This document shows positions 56,153-64,000 of a stretch of DNA of 64,000 nt, piece by piece. Within the stretch, counting starts at the first letter, position 1; each line of letters opens with the position of its first letter. The stretch spans positions 1 through 64,000 of the forward strand of contig NZ_QJRH01000064.1 of NCBI RefSeq assembly GCF_003254545.1, given 5' to 3'. The notes below the pieces were generated by a model. It ran no database searches and was not told the origin of the DNA. It saw only the letters and a list, made by a program, of their open reading frames with translations. The stretch comes from Flavobacterium tistrianum (lineage in GTDB: Bacteria; Bacteroidota; Bacteroidia; Flavobacteriales; Flavobacteriaceae). Made by a program: the position numbers and the translations under genes.

Positions 56153-56541
56153 CTTTTGGGGGTGTTGCTTCTTATGAAATAGTATTGCTAATACATCATA
56201 CGAAATGAAAAATAAATAATAACATTTTCTTGCTATAAAGCCGTTTTAGTATCTGATAGAGTTTAACCGATAGTTTTTGATACACAAAGTCATTTCTCTA
56301 CTAAACATTAAAATGGTTTATAACTTGATTTAAAAGAATTAAAACATTTGGATTAAATAGTGGCTTGTAAAAAGGAGTGTAAATTTATTCAATCTATAGG
56401 AATATTACTATGAGTAGTATTACGTGTTTTTGCATTTTCTGTGTTAATTAACATTTTTTTAATCAAATAGGAAAGACCTTCAATTAGACCGAAGTTTGTT
56501 TTGGTCTAATTGATTCATAAAGAGAAGTTTGAAGAGAATAA
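56153..56541. other. Intergenic region, hairpins only
   Basis: A 389-base AT-rich stretch between the GlxA-type gene and the pseudo-receiver gene. It contains an 11-bp stem (56480-56490 with 56503-56513) 28 bases past the GlxA stop and an imperfect palindrome near 56401-56421. No convincing reading frame was found. Confidence 0.5.
56480..56513 (-). terminator. Hairpin after the GlxA-type gene
   Basis: An 11-bp perfect stem (56480-56490 with 56503-56513) with a 12-base loop lies 28 bases beyond the stop of the minus-strand regulator gene. It lacks a clear T tract, so it may mark transcript ends by processing rather than by intrinsic termination. Confidence 0.5.
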
Positions 56542-57519
56542 TTAGGCAGCCCCTTTGTGGTATTTCTTTTTGTATTCCATTGGCGGAATTCCAGTAATTT
56601 TTTTGAAAGCATCTCGAAAGGCTTTTACATCTGAATAGCCAACTTCGTACATCACTTCATTTACAGTTTTGCGATCTGTTTCAAAAGCTTTTTTGGCAGC
56701 TTCAATTTTTACTCTCTGAAGATATTCGCTCGGAGTATTTCCTGTTGCTTTTATAAATCTTCGGTCAAAATTCCTTCTACTTACATTAAATTTAGAAGAA
56801 AGATCACTCATAGATACTTTCTCTCCCAAATTTTTTTCTAAATACGACTGCGCAAGAAGCACCATTTCGTCTTCATGTTTCTTCTGACCCGAAAAGATAA
56901 TAAACTGCGATTGTGTGCTTCGGTTCATTTCAATCTGAAATACCTTTGCACAATATACAGCAGTAGCTCTACCATAATATTTTTCGATTAAGTAAATCAT
57001 TAGATTTAGAAAAGAATAAGCACCGCCATTGGTGTAAATTCCGTTTTCATCTGTAATCAATTCGTCAATTTGCAGGTTTATTTTTGGAAACATTTTGCTA
57101 AAATTTTCCTTGACAGACCAATGAGTAGAACAGCTTTTTCCGTCCAGAAGCCCAGATGCGGCAAGCATAAACGCGCCAGTACAGATAGTGGCAATTTCGG
57201 CTCCTTTTTTATATTGTTTCTGCAGCCATTGCACCAGTTCGTCATTATGTTCAAGAGCAAGATTATAATTGTGGTTTAATGACGGAATAATGATAAGATC
57301 AGTTTTGTTGACCTGAGAAATATGAAGATGAGGTTTTACAGTAAAGATTCCTTGGTTGAATTCTACTTTTTCAGAAATTCCGGCAAGCTGGATATGAAAT
57401 AATTCCTTTTTGCCATTTGCTTTATAAAAGGCATTTGCTTTGGTAAAAATTTCGTACGCGCCAGAAATGCTTGAAAGATTATTATCTCCTTCAGGAACTA
57501 TAATGGTAAGCTGTTTCAT
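56542..57519 (-). CDS. GlxA-type transcription regulator (DJ-1/PfpI domain plus AraC HTH)
   Basis: A 325-residue regulator. The DJ-1/PfpI-like domain occupies about 1-180, with the nucleophile-elbow-like ATICTGAF (Cys113), a sequence common to the family's sensing domain. An AraC/XylS double HTH follows (about 220-320: SDLSSKFNVSRRNFDRRFIKATGNTPSEYLQRVKIEAAK and VNEVMYEVGYSDVKAFRDAFKKITGIPPMEYKKKY). It is divergent from the EthD-domain gene across a 141-base gap, the usual arrangement for a regulator and its target. The inducer is unknown. Confidence 0.9.
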   Translation of the reverse strand: MKQLTIIVPEGDNNLSSISGAYEIFTKANAFYKANGKKELFHIQLAGISEKVEFNQGIFTVKPHLHISQVNKTDLIIIPSLNHNYNLALEHNDELVQWLQKQYKKGAEIATICTGAFMLAASGLLDGKSCSTHWSVKENFSKMFPKINLQIDELITDENGIYTNGGAYSFLNLMIYLIEKYYGRATAVYCAKVFQIEMNRSTQSQFIIFSGQKKHEDEMVLLAQSYLEKNLGEKVSMSDLSSKFNVSRRNFDRRFIKATGNTPSEYLQRVKIEAAKKAFETDRKTVNEVMYEVGYSDVKAFRDAFKKITGIPPMEYKKKYHKGAA

Positions 57520-57660
57520 TTTCTTTTTTTTATATAAAGGTACTAAAAGTTACTGTCCAAATACACCATTAAGAATGTCTGGTTTTCACATCAAACAATT
57601 TAGGATTTGCTTTTAAATTTACTCTAAACAATTGTCTAACATTATAAGCAAATCAATATT

Positions 57661-57972
57661 ATGGCAAAAATGACAGTAATCTACAAAACGCCAAAAGACA
57701 TCAGCTCGTTCGAAAAACATTATCACGAAGTTCATATTCCGTTAGCGAAGAAACTTCCAGGATTAATAAAATATGAAATAAGCAATGGAGCAGTAAGATC
57801 AACAACTGGACATTCAGATGTATATCTTGTGGCCAATTTATATTTCGATTCTTTAGAAACGATGATGGAATCTTTTAAGTCAGATATCGGACAGCAATGC
57901 GCCGCTGATCGTAGAATTCTAGCTAGTGACGATGAGGTGCAGATTTACGTGTATGATGTGAAAAACACCTGA
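57661..57972 (+). CDS. EthD family protein
   Basis: A 103-residue dimeric alpha/beta-barrel (ferredoxin-like) protein of the EthD family. The signature is MTVIYKTPKDISSFEKHYHEVHIPLAKKLPGLIKYEI (4-40), with the family's F-x-x-H-Y-x-x-x-H-x-P-L-x-x-x-x-P-G motif. EthD-type proteins are often accessory to redox or degradation enzymes, though single-gene versions are common. It reads away from the GlxA-type regulator and is probably its target. Confidence 0.9.
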   Translation: MAKMTVIYKTPKDISSFEKHYHEVHIPLAKKLPGLIKYEISNGAVRSTTGHSDVYLVANLYFDSLETMMESFKSDIGQQCAADRRILASDDEVQIYVYDVKNT

Positions 57973-58020
57973 TTTTTCATTGTTTCATTTTAACGGTTCA
58001 AGGTTCATTTTACTATTTCT

Positions 58021-58044
58021 GGTTTCAGATTATAATCTGAAACC
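58021..58044. repeat. Perfect 24-base palindrome downstream of the EthD gene
   Basis: Two 12-base halves are exact reverse complements with no spacer (centre between 58032 and 58033). It sits 48 bases past the EthD stop without a T run, and may stabilise transcript ends. It is unlike the palindrome at 48208-48240 in sequence. Confidence 0.8.
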
Positions 58045-58202
58045 ATTTCCAGGGGTTCAGAAAGAAGGATTAAGGTTTTTCATTATAATTTTAAAAATTA
58101 TTTCAATGCAGTTTTTCTTACGCAGCAGAAGAGCTGATTTCAATTGAGTATGTAATGAACTTATAAGGTAAAATAAAGTATTAATTTAAATACACCAAAC
58201 CT

Positions 58203-58445
58203 ATGGCCGCTATTCCTGACGAATTGTACAATGTTAAATTTGCAGCATACTTCGATTCAATGAAAGAATTGTATATACTAGATCAAAAATTTAAAGTAAT
58301 GTGCGATGCTTACTGTGCAAGTACGGCTAAAACGGAACTTTATAAGGATAGAAGCGAAAAAAATTTCCGACGCAGAATGAAATTCGAAAATCTGTCAAGA
58401 GAATTAGAAGAAGAAATTCTGTTCTATATCATGCGAAATAGGTAA
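58203..58445 (+). CDS. Small hypothetical protein, 80 residues
   Basis: An 80-residue, mostly helical, charged protein (MAAIPDELYNVKFAAYF, then KDRSEKNFRRRMKFENLSRELEEEILFYIMRNR). There is no signal peptide or membrane segment, and no family is recognised. It is supported as a gene by an uninterrupted frame with a normal codon pattern, about 230 bases after the EthD gene and converging on the glycosylase gene (22-base gap). The function is unknown. Confidence 0.55.
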   Translation: MAAIPDELYNVKFAAYFDSMKELYILDQKFKVMCDAYCASTAKTELYKDRSEKNFRRRMKFENLSRELEEEILFYIMRNR

Positions 58446-58467
58446 TTCCTCAAATATTGCCTGAAAA

Positions 58468-58971
58468 TTAATCTTCATCTTTTGAAAGCCTAACTTGCGA
58501 TACAGCTTTCCATTGTTCCATTTTTTCAGTTTTGGTCAAACCCGCATTTAGTCCGCTAGTGGAAGGCAGGATTGTATAAGTAATTCCTTCTTGCGGTACA
58601 GTATGTTTATGAAAGTATTTTGCGGCAGCTTTGCTTTCAAAAAAAACATATTTGATATTCGGAAACTGTTTGTGCAGACTTTCAAAATCGTTAAGGGTTT
58701 CTTCTGTTATTTTGGCGTCACTGCTTCCTTCTCTTTTGCAGCTTTTAAGAACATTCCAAAGACCAATGTTGTATTTAGCCACTAACGCTTTTCGATCTTC
58801 ATAAGAAGCACTGAATTCTTCCTCAAAAATAGCAAATAGAATTTTCCAGAAAAGATTGCCTTTGTTCGCATAGTATTGCTGCTTCGCAATAGACTGTTCG
58901 CCCGCCATAGTTCCCATAATTAAAATAACTGTGGAATTATCTATTAAGGGTTGAAGGGCTTTTTTTAGCAT
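58468..58971 (-). CDS. DNA-deoxyinosine glycosylase (uracil-DNA glycosylase superfamily)
   Basis: A 167-residue member of the UDG superfamily that removes deaminated bases, probably hypoxanthine. Motif 1 is seen as ILIMGTMAGEQS (the usual GxxPG replaced by GTMAG), followed by YYANKGNLFWKIL and GLWNVLKSCKREGSSDAKI. Motif 2 is ILPSTSGLNAG, a version of the PSTSPAN motif. These are family-6 (hypoxanthine-DNA glycosylase) features. The length is normal. It is a single gene with no operon partner visible. Confidence 0.85.
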   Translation of the reverse strand: MLKKALQPLIDNSTVILIMGTMAGEQSIAKQQYYANKGNLFWKILFAIFEEEFSASYEDRKALVAKYNIGLWNVLKSCKREGSSDAKITEETLNDFESLHKQFPNIKYVFFESKAAAKYFHKHTVPQEGITYTILPSTSGLNAGLTKTEKMEQWKAVSQVRLSKDED

Positions 58972-59136
58972 TGGTTTTTCTGATTTTCTTTGATTTGTAA
59001 AATTAGAGATAAAGATTTGAAATGAGAAGAGACTTAAAAATCAATAAATGTCTTTAACTTGTATTGGATTTTGTTTTAAAAGAAAAAACTTTTAGATATT
59101 TACGCCTTAAAAGAAACTAATGTGGTGCAAAGTCAG

Positions 59137-59160
59137 TCCTGAAAGCTTTCGGGATTGCGC
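59137..59160. repeat. Short repeat, copy 1 (shared core with 59888-59911)
   Basis: The bases TCCTGAAAGCTTTCGGGATT and the following GCGC form a near-perfect palindromic core. A closely related copy with four base changes (C to T, G to A, C to T, among others) lies inside the bioB terminator loop at 59888-59911. The pair brackets the small membrane-protein gene at 59227-59781. Confidence 0.65.
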
Positions 59161-59226
59161 TGCGCTAATTAAGAACATTTTGCGGGGCAGGGGGGGATGA
59201 AATAAAAGAACAAAAAGTAAAAAATA

Positions 59227-59781
59227 ATGAAACAAAAATTAAAAAAAGAATTTTGTAAAACGATTGGATTTGCAGTGTTTATATTTGTATTAACATTTTT
59301 CTTTTTTAAAGAATATGTTCTCCAATCTTCTTCAACTTTAGCAAGTCTTTTTTCTAGTATTATAGGTGTACTTTTAACTTTTGGTCTTACATGGTTCTTA
59401 AAAAATAAATCCCTCTTTCAAATGCTAATGGTTATCCTGATTTATATTATTTTTATTGTGGTCTTTGCTTACTCCCAAAAAAACAATTCAATAACGGATA
59501 GCCCTGTTAGTAAAACAAATATAAATTCTGTTTGTGGTAACTGGGTTACAAAGGAAAATGACTTAATTCTTAAACTGAATATTAGCGGTAAGGCAATGAA
59601 AATGAATTTTTATCCTAATAATAAGCAATTGTTTTTTGAGTATGAAATGAACGATAATGTAATTGATTTTTTTAATGATGATGATGTATCTAATTTTCAA
59701 TGGAAAATTTTAAAGCTAACAAGTGATTCATTAGTTGTACTTGAAAAAAAACAGATTTTAAAATTCAAAAAGGAAAAATAA
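59227..59781 (+). CDS. Hypothetical membrane protein, 184 residues
   Basis: A protein with three predicted membrane segments: about 13-27 (TIGFAVFIFVLTFFFF), 37-57 (LASLFSSIIGVLLTFGLTWFL) and 64-82 (MLMVILIYIIFIVVFA). A soluble C-terminal domain follows (about 95-184), beta-rich, with VCGNWVTKENDLILKLNISG, a pattern like a lipocalin/META-type 'GxW' strand. No family is recognised. It is flanked by related short palindromic repeats, and may be a recent insertion or simply sit between repeat elements. No function is proposed. Confidence 0.6.
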   Translation: MKQKLKKEFCKTIGFAVFIFVLTFFFFKEYVLQSSSTLASLFSSIIGVLLTFGLTWFLKNKSLFQMLMVILIYIIFIVVFAYSQKNNSITDSPVSKTNINSVCGNWVTKENDLILKLNISGKAMKMNFYPNNKQLFFEYEMNDNVIDFFNDDDVSNFQWKILKLTSDSLVVLEKKQILKFKKEK

Positions 59782-59871
59782 GGGAAACGTACAACGCTCC
59801 CTCCGCTCTCCGGAGAGTTCAACTGAAAAGCTGCGACAATGACATTTGCGCAGCAAAGAAAAGTTTTTCAC

Positions 59872-59917
59872 AAAAAAAACTGCACTATCCTGAAAGTTTT
59901 CGAGATTGTGCAGTTTT
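59872..59917 (-). terminator. Intrinsic terminator of bioB
   Basis: On the minus strand, AAAACTGCAC (from 59917) pairs with GTGCAGTTTT, closing a loop, and the stem runs straight into eight T. It lies 31 bases past the bioB stop. The loop contains the second copy of the repeat core seen at 59137-59160. Confidence 0.85.
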
Positions 59918-59947
59918 ACGGGCTATAAAGGGTGATAAAAATTTGTT

Positions 59948-60937
59948 TTAGACTATCGAACAAGCACTTTTATTTTCTTTTACCAAAGGCTTAAGCCCAA
60001 GATTTTGAAACATCTGCATATCTTCTGAAAGTCCTGGATTTGGCGTTACCAATAAAGTTTCGCGTTCACCTGTAAAAATAGAATTGGCACCAGCCATAAA
60101 ACACCAAGCTTGCTCTTCTTCGGTCATTTCGATACGCCCAGCACTTAAACGAACAATAGATGCTGGCATAACAATACGCGCTGTAGCTATCATTCGAACC
60201 ATATCCCAAATAGGCACTTTCGGATTATTTTCTAAAGGCGTTCCTTTTACTCTTGCCAAAGCATTTACAGGAACAGATTCCGGGTGAACAGGCATGGTTG
60301 CCAAAGTTAATAACATAGAAACTCTATCAGCATTAGATTCTCCAAGACCAATGATTCCGCCTGAGCAAACTGTGATTCCTGCTTTTCTTACGTTATTGAT
60401 AGTGTCAAGACGTTGGTCAAATTTACGCGTGCTGATTATTTCATCATAATAACTTTCAGATGTATCCAGATTATGGTTGTAAGCATACAAACCTGCTTCT
60501 TGAAGACGTACTGCTTGTTCTTCGGTAAGCATTCCGAGCGTGCAGCAAACTTCCAAACCAAGATCGTTTACACCTTTTACCATTTCTATAACACGATCAA
60601 AATCTTTATTATCTCGAACTTCGCGCCAAGCGGCTGCCATACAAAAACGAGAAGAACCGCCATCTTTTGCTTTTTGCGCATGTTCTAATACTTTTTCTGT
60701 GGGAAGAAGTGCTTGAACTTTGATATCCGTATGATAACGTGCTGCTTGTCCGCAATATGAACAATCTTCTGGACAACCGCCTGTTTTTATAGAAAGTAAT
60801 GTGCTAACCTGTATTTCTGAAGGTTTATGCCATTCTCTATGTACGGTTGCCGCTTGATAAACCAATTCTAAAAGTGGCTGATCGTAGATAGCTTGAATTT
60901 CTTCTTTTTTCCAGTCGTGTCTAATTTGAGTGTTCAT
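59948..60937 (-). CDS. bioB: Biotin synthase
   Basis: A 329-residue radical-SAM enzyme that inserts sulfur into dethiobiotin in the last step of biotin synthesis. The radical-SAM cluster motif C-x3-C-x2-C is Cys55, Cys59 and Cys62 in [12 protein letters not shown]. Conserved BioB segments follow: [45 protein letters not shown] and RLSAGRIEM (Arg of the second cluster). The length is standard. No other bio gene is adjacent, so the rest of the pathway is elsewhere. Confidence 0.97.
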   Translation of the reverse strand: MNTQIRHDWKKEEIQAIYDQPLLELVYQAATVHREWHKPSEIQVSTLLSIKTGGCPEDCSYCGQAARYHTDIKVQALLPTEKVLEHAQKAKDGGSSRFCMAAAWREVRDNKDFDRVIEMVKGVNDLGLEVCCTLGMLTEEQAVRLQEAGLYAYNHNLDTSESYYDEIISTRKFDQRLDTINNVRKAGITVCSGGIIGLGESNADRVSMLLTLATMPVHPESVPVNALARVKGTPLENNPKVPIWDMVRMIATARIVMPASIVRLSAGRIEMTEEEQAWCFMAGANSIFTGERETLLVTPNPGLSEDMQMFQNLGLKPLVKENKSACSIV

Positions 60938-60971
60938 TTATTTTGATATGCTTTAATGATTTTTGGTCAAA

Positions 60972-60992
60972 TGTATCATTTTACTGTATCAT
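60972..60992. promoter_or_regulatory. TGTATCAT direct repeat upstream of bioB
   Basis: TGTATCAT occurs at 60972-60979 and again at 60985-60992, 13 bases apart, 35-55 bases ahead of the bioB start on the opposite strand. It lies in the only gap that can hold the bioB promoter and may be a regulator site. It does not match the classic BirA operator. Confidence 0.35.
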
Positions 60993-61045
60993 CAAAATGT
61001 ACCACTTTTTATATTTTGGGTAGACCGGTTAGAATATCAAATATT

Positions 61046-61516
61046 TTAAACTGGAAGATTTTTCTCAAAAGCAGAACCAAAAGAGAAAAAAGAATCGGTG
61101 CTTCCTACGCCTTCAATCTGATGCACTTGTTCGTATAAAATTTTACGGAGTTCTTCATTATTTGCCGCTACTATTTTTATGAATAAGGCATATTTTCCAG
61201 ATACCCAATGGCATTCTATTACTTCTGGTATTTCCTTAAGTTTTTCAGCAATCGAGTATGAAAAACGAGCCTCTTTCGTAACAATTCCGGTATAGGTAAT
61301 AGTTTCAAAACCAAGTTCTTTCGGATTTAATTTTACAGAAAAACTATTAATTACTCCTGCTTCTTGCAATTTTTTAACTCTAAGATGGACCAGCGAATTT
61401 GAAATATTCAATTCTTTAGCCAGATCAGAAAATGGTATTCTCGCATTCTCACTAAGTTTTTGTATGATTTCTCGATCTAAATAGTCAGTATTTTCATTCT
61501 TCTTGACCTTTGCCAT
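61046..61516 (-). CDS. Lrp/AsnC family transcription regulator
   Basis: A 156-residue feast/famine regulator. It has an N-terminal HTH (about 14-60: LDREIIQKLSENARIPFSDLAKELNISNSLVHLRVKKLQEAGVI) and a C-terminal RAM ligand-binding domain (about 75-150: TYTGIVTKEARFSYSIAEKLKEIPEVIECHWVSGKYALFIKIVA). It is divergent from the DUF1338-aminoadipate semialdehyde dehydrogenase pair across 190 bases that contain a phased set of TGTYAWAATWACA-like sites. It is therefore probably the lysine-catabolism regulator of this locus; lysine or aminoadipate would be a natural effector. Confidence 0.93.
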   Translation of the reverse strand: MAKVKKNENTDYLDREIIQKLSENARIPFSDLAKELNISNSLVHLRVKKLQEAGVINSFSVKLNPKELGFETITYTGIVTKEARFSYSIAEKLKEIPEVIECHWVSGKYALFIKIVAANNEELRKILYEQVHQIEGVGSTDSFFSFGSAFEKNLPV

Positions 61517-61539
61517 AAGTGCTTTTTAATTGATGATTC

Positions 61540-61685
61540 TATTATTTTGACAATTCTTTTGTTAAAAATGGTTTTTAAAGTGTCAAAATTACAAAAAATA
61601 ATATAACAAATGTCGAATTGTAAATAATCGTATTGTTATACTGTTATAATAACAGTTATATATATAGATTTGTGTCATAATAACA
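61540..61685. promoter_or_regulatory. Phased operator array between the Lrp gene and the lysine-catabolism genes
   Basis: Five 13-base sites of related sequence were found by eye: 61540-61552 (reverse orientation), 61581-61593 (TGTCAAAATTACA), 61611-61623 (weaker), 61642-61654 (TGTTATAATAACA, inside a 17-base perfect palindrome 61640-61656) and 61673-61685 (TGTCATAATAACA). Start-to-start distances are 41, 30, 31 and 31 bases, close to whole helical turns. That fits Lrp-type proteins, which bind in phased arrays and wrap DNA. A TANNTTTG-type -7 box lies at 61665-61672, between two sites. Confidence 0.6.
61665..61672 (+). promoter_or_regulatory. Candidate -7 box for the DUF1338-dehydrogenase operon
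   Basis: TAGATTTG matches the Flavobacterium TANNTTTG -7 pattern and lies 35-42 bases upstream of the DUF1338 start. No TTG lies at the usual -33 spacing. The palindromic Lrp-like site falls there instead, which suggests a promoter that needs activation. Confidence 0.5.
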
Positions 61686-61706
61686 CTATTTTAACTTAAC
61701 TGCAAA

Positions 61707-62522
61707 ATGAATAAAGATCAATTACTTACAAAGCTATGGGAGCAATACGTTGAAATTACTCCGTCAGCATTAAAAATTCATGAACTCCTGGAAAACAAGG
61801 GGGAAGAAATTAAAAATGATCATATCGCGATTCGTACTTTCAATGATAAGCGTGTGAATATTCAAGTTTTAGAAAAACCATTTCTGAATGTTGGTTATGA
61901 AGCAAAAGGAGAGTATCATTTTGAGACTAAAAAGCTTTATGCAAAACATTATGAGCACGCAACTGACAAAGACGCGCCAAGAATTTTTATTTCTGAATTG
62001 GAATTAGAAAAATGTTCTGCAGATTTACAGACAACAGTGGAGAATTTGCTAGACAGCTGTGATCAGAATGCGTTTAATAATCCAGAATTGATTTTAAGCG
62101 GATCTGTTTGGAACGGAAATTCACAAGCGGTTTACAAATCATTGTTGGAAGAGTCTGAATATGCAGCATGGATGTATGTTTATGGTTTTAGAGCCAATCA
62201 CTTTACAATTAATACCAATGCTTTAAAAGGTTTTAAAACTTTAGAAGAATTGAATAATTTCTTAGAATCTAGCGGATGGGAACTGAATGCTTCTGGAGGA
62301 AAAATTAAAGGAACTCCAGAACAGCTTTTGGAACAATCGAGCACATTGGCAGATTTATACGATATTGATTTTGAAGAAGGAACGTTAAAAGTGCCGTCAT
62401 GCTATTATGAATTTGCATTGCGTTATCCGATGTCAAACGGAGAATTATATCAAGGTTTTGTGGCTTCATCAGCAGATAAAATATTTGAAAGTACCGATGT
62501 AAAGCTTCAAAAAACGTTATAA
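61707..62522 (+). CDS. DUF1338 protein, probable 2-oxoadipate dioxygenase/decarboxylase (HglS-like)
   Basis: A 271-residue Fe(II)-dependent enzyme of the DUF1338 family. Known members (HglS/YdcJ) convert 2-oxoadipate to D-2-hydroxyglutarate in D-lysine catabolism. Likely metal ligands are His39 (DHIAIRTF), His165 (RANHFTI) and Glu235 (YYEFALRY), the family's His-His-Glu set. The neighbour encodes aminoadipate semialdehyde dehydrogenase, which makes the preceding intermediate, so the pair is consistent with a lysine-to-hydroxyglutarate route. This is a shorter member than the proteobacterial type, so the exact reaction is inferred. Confidence 0.85.
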   Translation: MNKDQLLTKLWEQYVEITPSALKIHELLENKGEEIKNDHIAIRTFNDKRVNIQVLEKPFLNVGYEAKGEYHFETKKLYAKHYEHATDKDAPRIFISELELEKCSADLQTTVENLLDSCDQNAFNNPELILSGSVWNGNSQAVYKSLLEESEYAAWMYVYGFRANHFTINTNALKGFKTLEELNNFLESSGWELNASGGKIKGTPEQLLEQSSTLADLYDIDFEEGTLKVPSCYYEFALRYPMSNGELYQGFVASSADKIFESTDVKLQKTL

Positions 62523-62559
62523 TATTCATTTAGTATAAAAGAACAACTTAAAAGCCACA

Positions 62560-64000
62560 ATGACGAATACAGAATTGCAGTTTGGGATAAAAGAAGCTTT
62601 AGAGCAATTAAATATAAAAGAAGTTAATAATGGAACTTCGACAGGGCTTAATAATTTTTCGGATGGGGAAATTTTAGAAAGCTACTCGCCAGTAGATGGA
62701 AAATTAATTGGAAAGGTTAAAACATCAAGTACAGCTGATTATGAAAAAGTAATGGAATCGGCTACTGATGCTTTTAAACAATTTAGATTAATGCCAGCTC
62801 CTCAGCGCGGAGAAATCGTGCGTCAATTTGGAGAAAAATTGCGCAAAAATAAAGAAGCCTTAGGAAAATTGGTTTCTTATGAAATGGGAAAATCACTTCA
62901 GGAGGGTTATGGTGAAGTTCAAGAAATGATTGATATCTGTGATTTTGCAGTCGGACTTTCACGTCAGCTGCACGGATTAACAATGCATTCAGAAAGGCCA
63001 GGACACAGAATGTATGAGCAGTACCATTCTCTAGGAGTTGTCGGAATTATTTCGGCATTTAACTTTCCAGTGGCTGTTTGGGCTTGGAATACCGCTCTAG
63101 CGTGGATTTGCGGCGATGTTTGCGTTTGGAAACCTTCAGAAAAAACACCTCTTTGTGCAGTTGCTTGTCAAAATATTATGGCAGAGGTTATAAAAGAAAA
63201 CAATTTGCCTGAAGGAATTTCGTGCTTAATTACAGGAGATTATAAAATTGGTGAATTGCTAACCAATGATAAACGTATTCCGCTAATCTCGGCTACTGGT
63301 TCTACGCGAATGGGTAAAATTGTAGCGCAGGTAGTTGCAGGACGTTTTGGAAAATCGTTACTGGAATTGGGAGGTAACAATGCCATTATTGTAACGCCAG
63401 ATGCAGATATTAAGATGACCGTTATTGGTGCTGTTTTTGGCGCTGTTGGTACAGCAGGACAAAGATGTACTTCTACACGCCGTTTAATCATTCATGAAAG
63501 CATTTATGAAAAAGTTAAAGAAGCTCTGATTTCTGCTTATGGACAATTGCGCATCGGGAATCCTTTAGACGAAAAAAATCATGTAGGACCTCTTATTGAT
63601 AAGCAGGCAGTTGAATTGTATAATGATGCTTTGAAAAAAGTTGTAGAGCAAGGTGGCAAAATTTTGGTTGATGGCGGAGTACTTTCTGGTGATGGATATG
63701 AAAGTGGATGCTATGTAAAACCAGCAATTGCAGAGGCTGATAATTCTTTTGAAATTGTACAGCACGAAACTTTTGCTCCTGTATTATACTTAATAAAATA
63801 TTCAGGAACTGTTGAAGCGGCAATTGAGATGCAAAATGGTGTAATGCAAGGACTTTCTTCTGCAATTATGACAAATAATTTAAGAGAAGCCGAATTATTC
63901 CTGTCTGTTACAGGTTCTGATTGTGGTATTGCAAATGTAAATATAGGAACCTCTGGAGCTGAAATTGGAGGTGCCTTTGGCGGTGAAAAAGAAACTGGTG
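62560..64000 (+). CDS. Alpha-aminoadipate semialdehyde dehydrogenase (ALDH7-type), 3' end outside window
   Basis: A reading frame opens at the ATG 62560, 37 bases after the DUF1338 stop, and runs off the right edge (480 codons visible). It is an NAD(P)-dependent aldehyde dehydrogenase: ISAFNFPVAVWAWNTALA, KPSEKTPL, ATGSTRMGK, the general-base ELGGNNA (Glu269), GQRCTSTRR with the catalytic Cys303, and HETFAPVLYL. The MTNTELQFGIKEALEQL start and the NNAIIV/GTAGQRCT variants point to the ALDH7 (antiquitin) subfamily, which oxidises alpha-aminoadipate semialdehyde in lysine catabolism. The C-terminal 30 or so residues lie beyond the window. Confidence 0.92.
   Translation, partial: MTNTELQFGIKEALEQLNIKEVNNGTSTGLNNFSDGEILESYSPVDGKLIGKVKTSSTADYEKVMESATDAFKQFRLMPAPQRGEIVRQFGEKLRKNKEALGKLVSYEMGKSLQEGYGEVQEMIDICDFAVGLSRQLHGLTMHSERPGHRMYEQYHSLGVVGIISAFNFPVAVWAWNTALAWICGDVCVWKPSEKTPLCAVACQNIMAEVIKENNLPEGISCLITGDYKIGELLTNDKRIPLISATGSTRMGKIVAQVVAGRFGKSLLELGGNNAIIVTPDADIKMTVIGAVFGAVGTAGQRCTSTRRLIIHESIYEKVKEALISAYGQLRIGNPLDEKNHVGPLIDKQAVELYNDALKKVVEQGGKILVDGGVLSGDGYESGCYVKPAIAEADNSFEIVQHETFAPVLYLIKYSGTVEAAIEMQNGVMQGLSSAIMTNNLREAELFLSVTGSDCGIANVNIGTSGAEIGGAFGGEKETG

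Overview
The window looks like a chromosomal segment of a Flavobacterium or close Bacteroidota relative. The evidence is low G+C DNA, a SusC/SusD pair, a GLPGLI protein beside a TonB-type barrel protein, a type IX secretion sorting domain, and the 3' end of a 5S rRNA at the left edge. All identifications are by reading motifs; no database search was run.

Layout. (1) 1-70: 3' tip of a 5S rRNA gene and its terminator. (2) 0.2-7.8 kb: secreted or lipoprotein hydrolases (proline-iminopeptidase-like, alpha/beta hydrolase, class C beta-lactamase-like), then a GLPGLI protein and a large outer-membrane barrel protein. (3) 8.3-16.1 kb, plus strand: a probable surface-protein operon with a Tat-leader protein, three phage-tail-collar (MdpB-type) proteins, a GNAT acetyltransferase with a TTG start, a 99-residue protein and a 1520-residue type IX-secreted beta-helix adhesin with seven 46-47-residue tandem repeats. 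(4) 16.5-23.6 kb: an OmpW-like barrel protein, a SusD/SusC pair and a SpoU-type RNA methyltransferase. (5) 23.7-54.9 kb, all minus strand: a complete extracellular contractile injection system (eCIS) locus of the Afp/PVC/AlgoCIS kind. (6) 55.3-64 kb: a pseudo-receiver regulator, a GlxA-type regulator with a divergent EthD gene, a deoxyinosine-glycosylase-like gene, bioB, and an Lrp regulator facing a DUF1338 and alpha-aminoadipate semialdehyde dehydrogenase pair that suggests lysine catabolism.

The eCIS is the core of the window. In transcription order from 54.9 kb downward it encodes a DUF4255 terminator protein, an unknown protein, sheath, two tube proteins, a 56-residue DUF5908 protein, a LysM adaptor, a VgrG spike, a PAAR tip, a gp25-like protein, a baseplate-J-like protein, an Afp12-like protein, a tape-measure/CIS_TMP protein, two helical proteins of unknown role, a 307-residue unknown, the AAA+ ATPase and a 191-residue unknown. 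Four cargo-like genes follow, and then a leaderless glycoside hydrolase closed by a strong terminator. Many genes overlap by 4-17 bases, so the machine is probably made from one or a few long transcripts.

The most interesting signal is in the cargo block. Four otherwise unrelated proteins share a short N-terminal motif (D/N-N-R-P/E-x-S-I/V-x-Q-x-K, followed by a V/I-x-Q-L/R patch). Two of them also share a nearly identical DUF4157 module with HEAWH. Their C-termini differ: an HNH nuclease, an Endonuclease_NS-like nuclease, a giant protein ending in a possible papain/OTU-like Cys-His domain, and a short Arg/Lys/Ala-rich tail. This is polymorphic-toxin-like shuffling behind a common leader, with no obvious immunity genes. 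I infer an eCIS loading signal and eukaryotic targets, which need testing.
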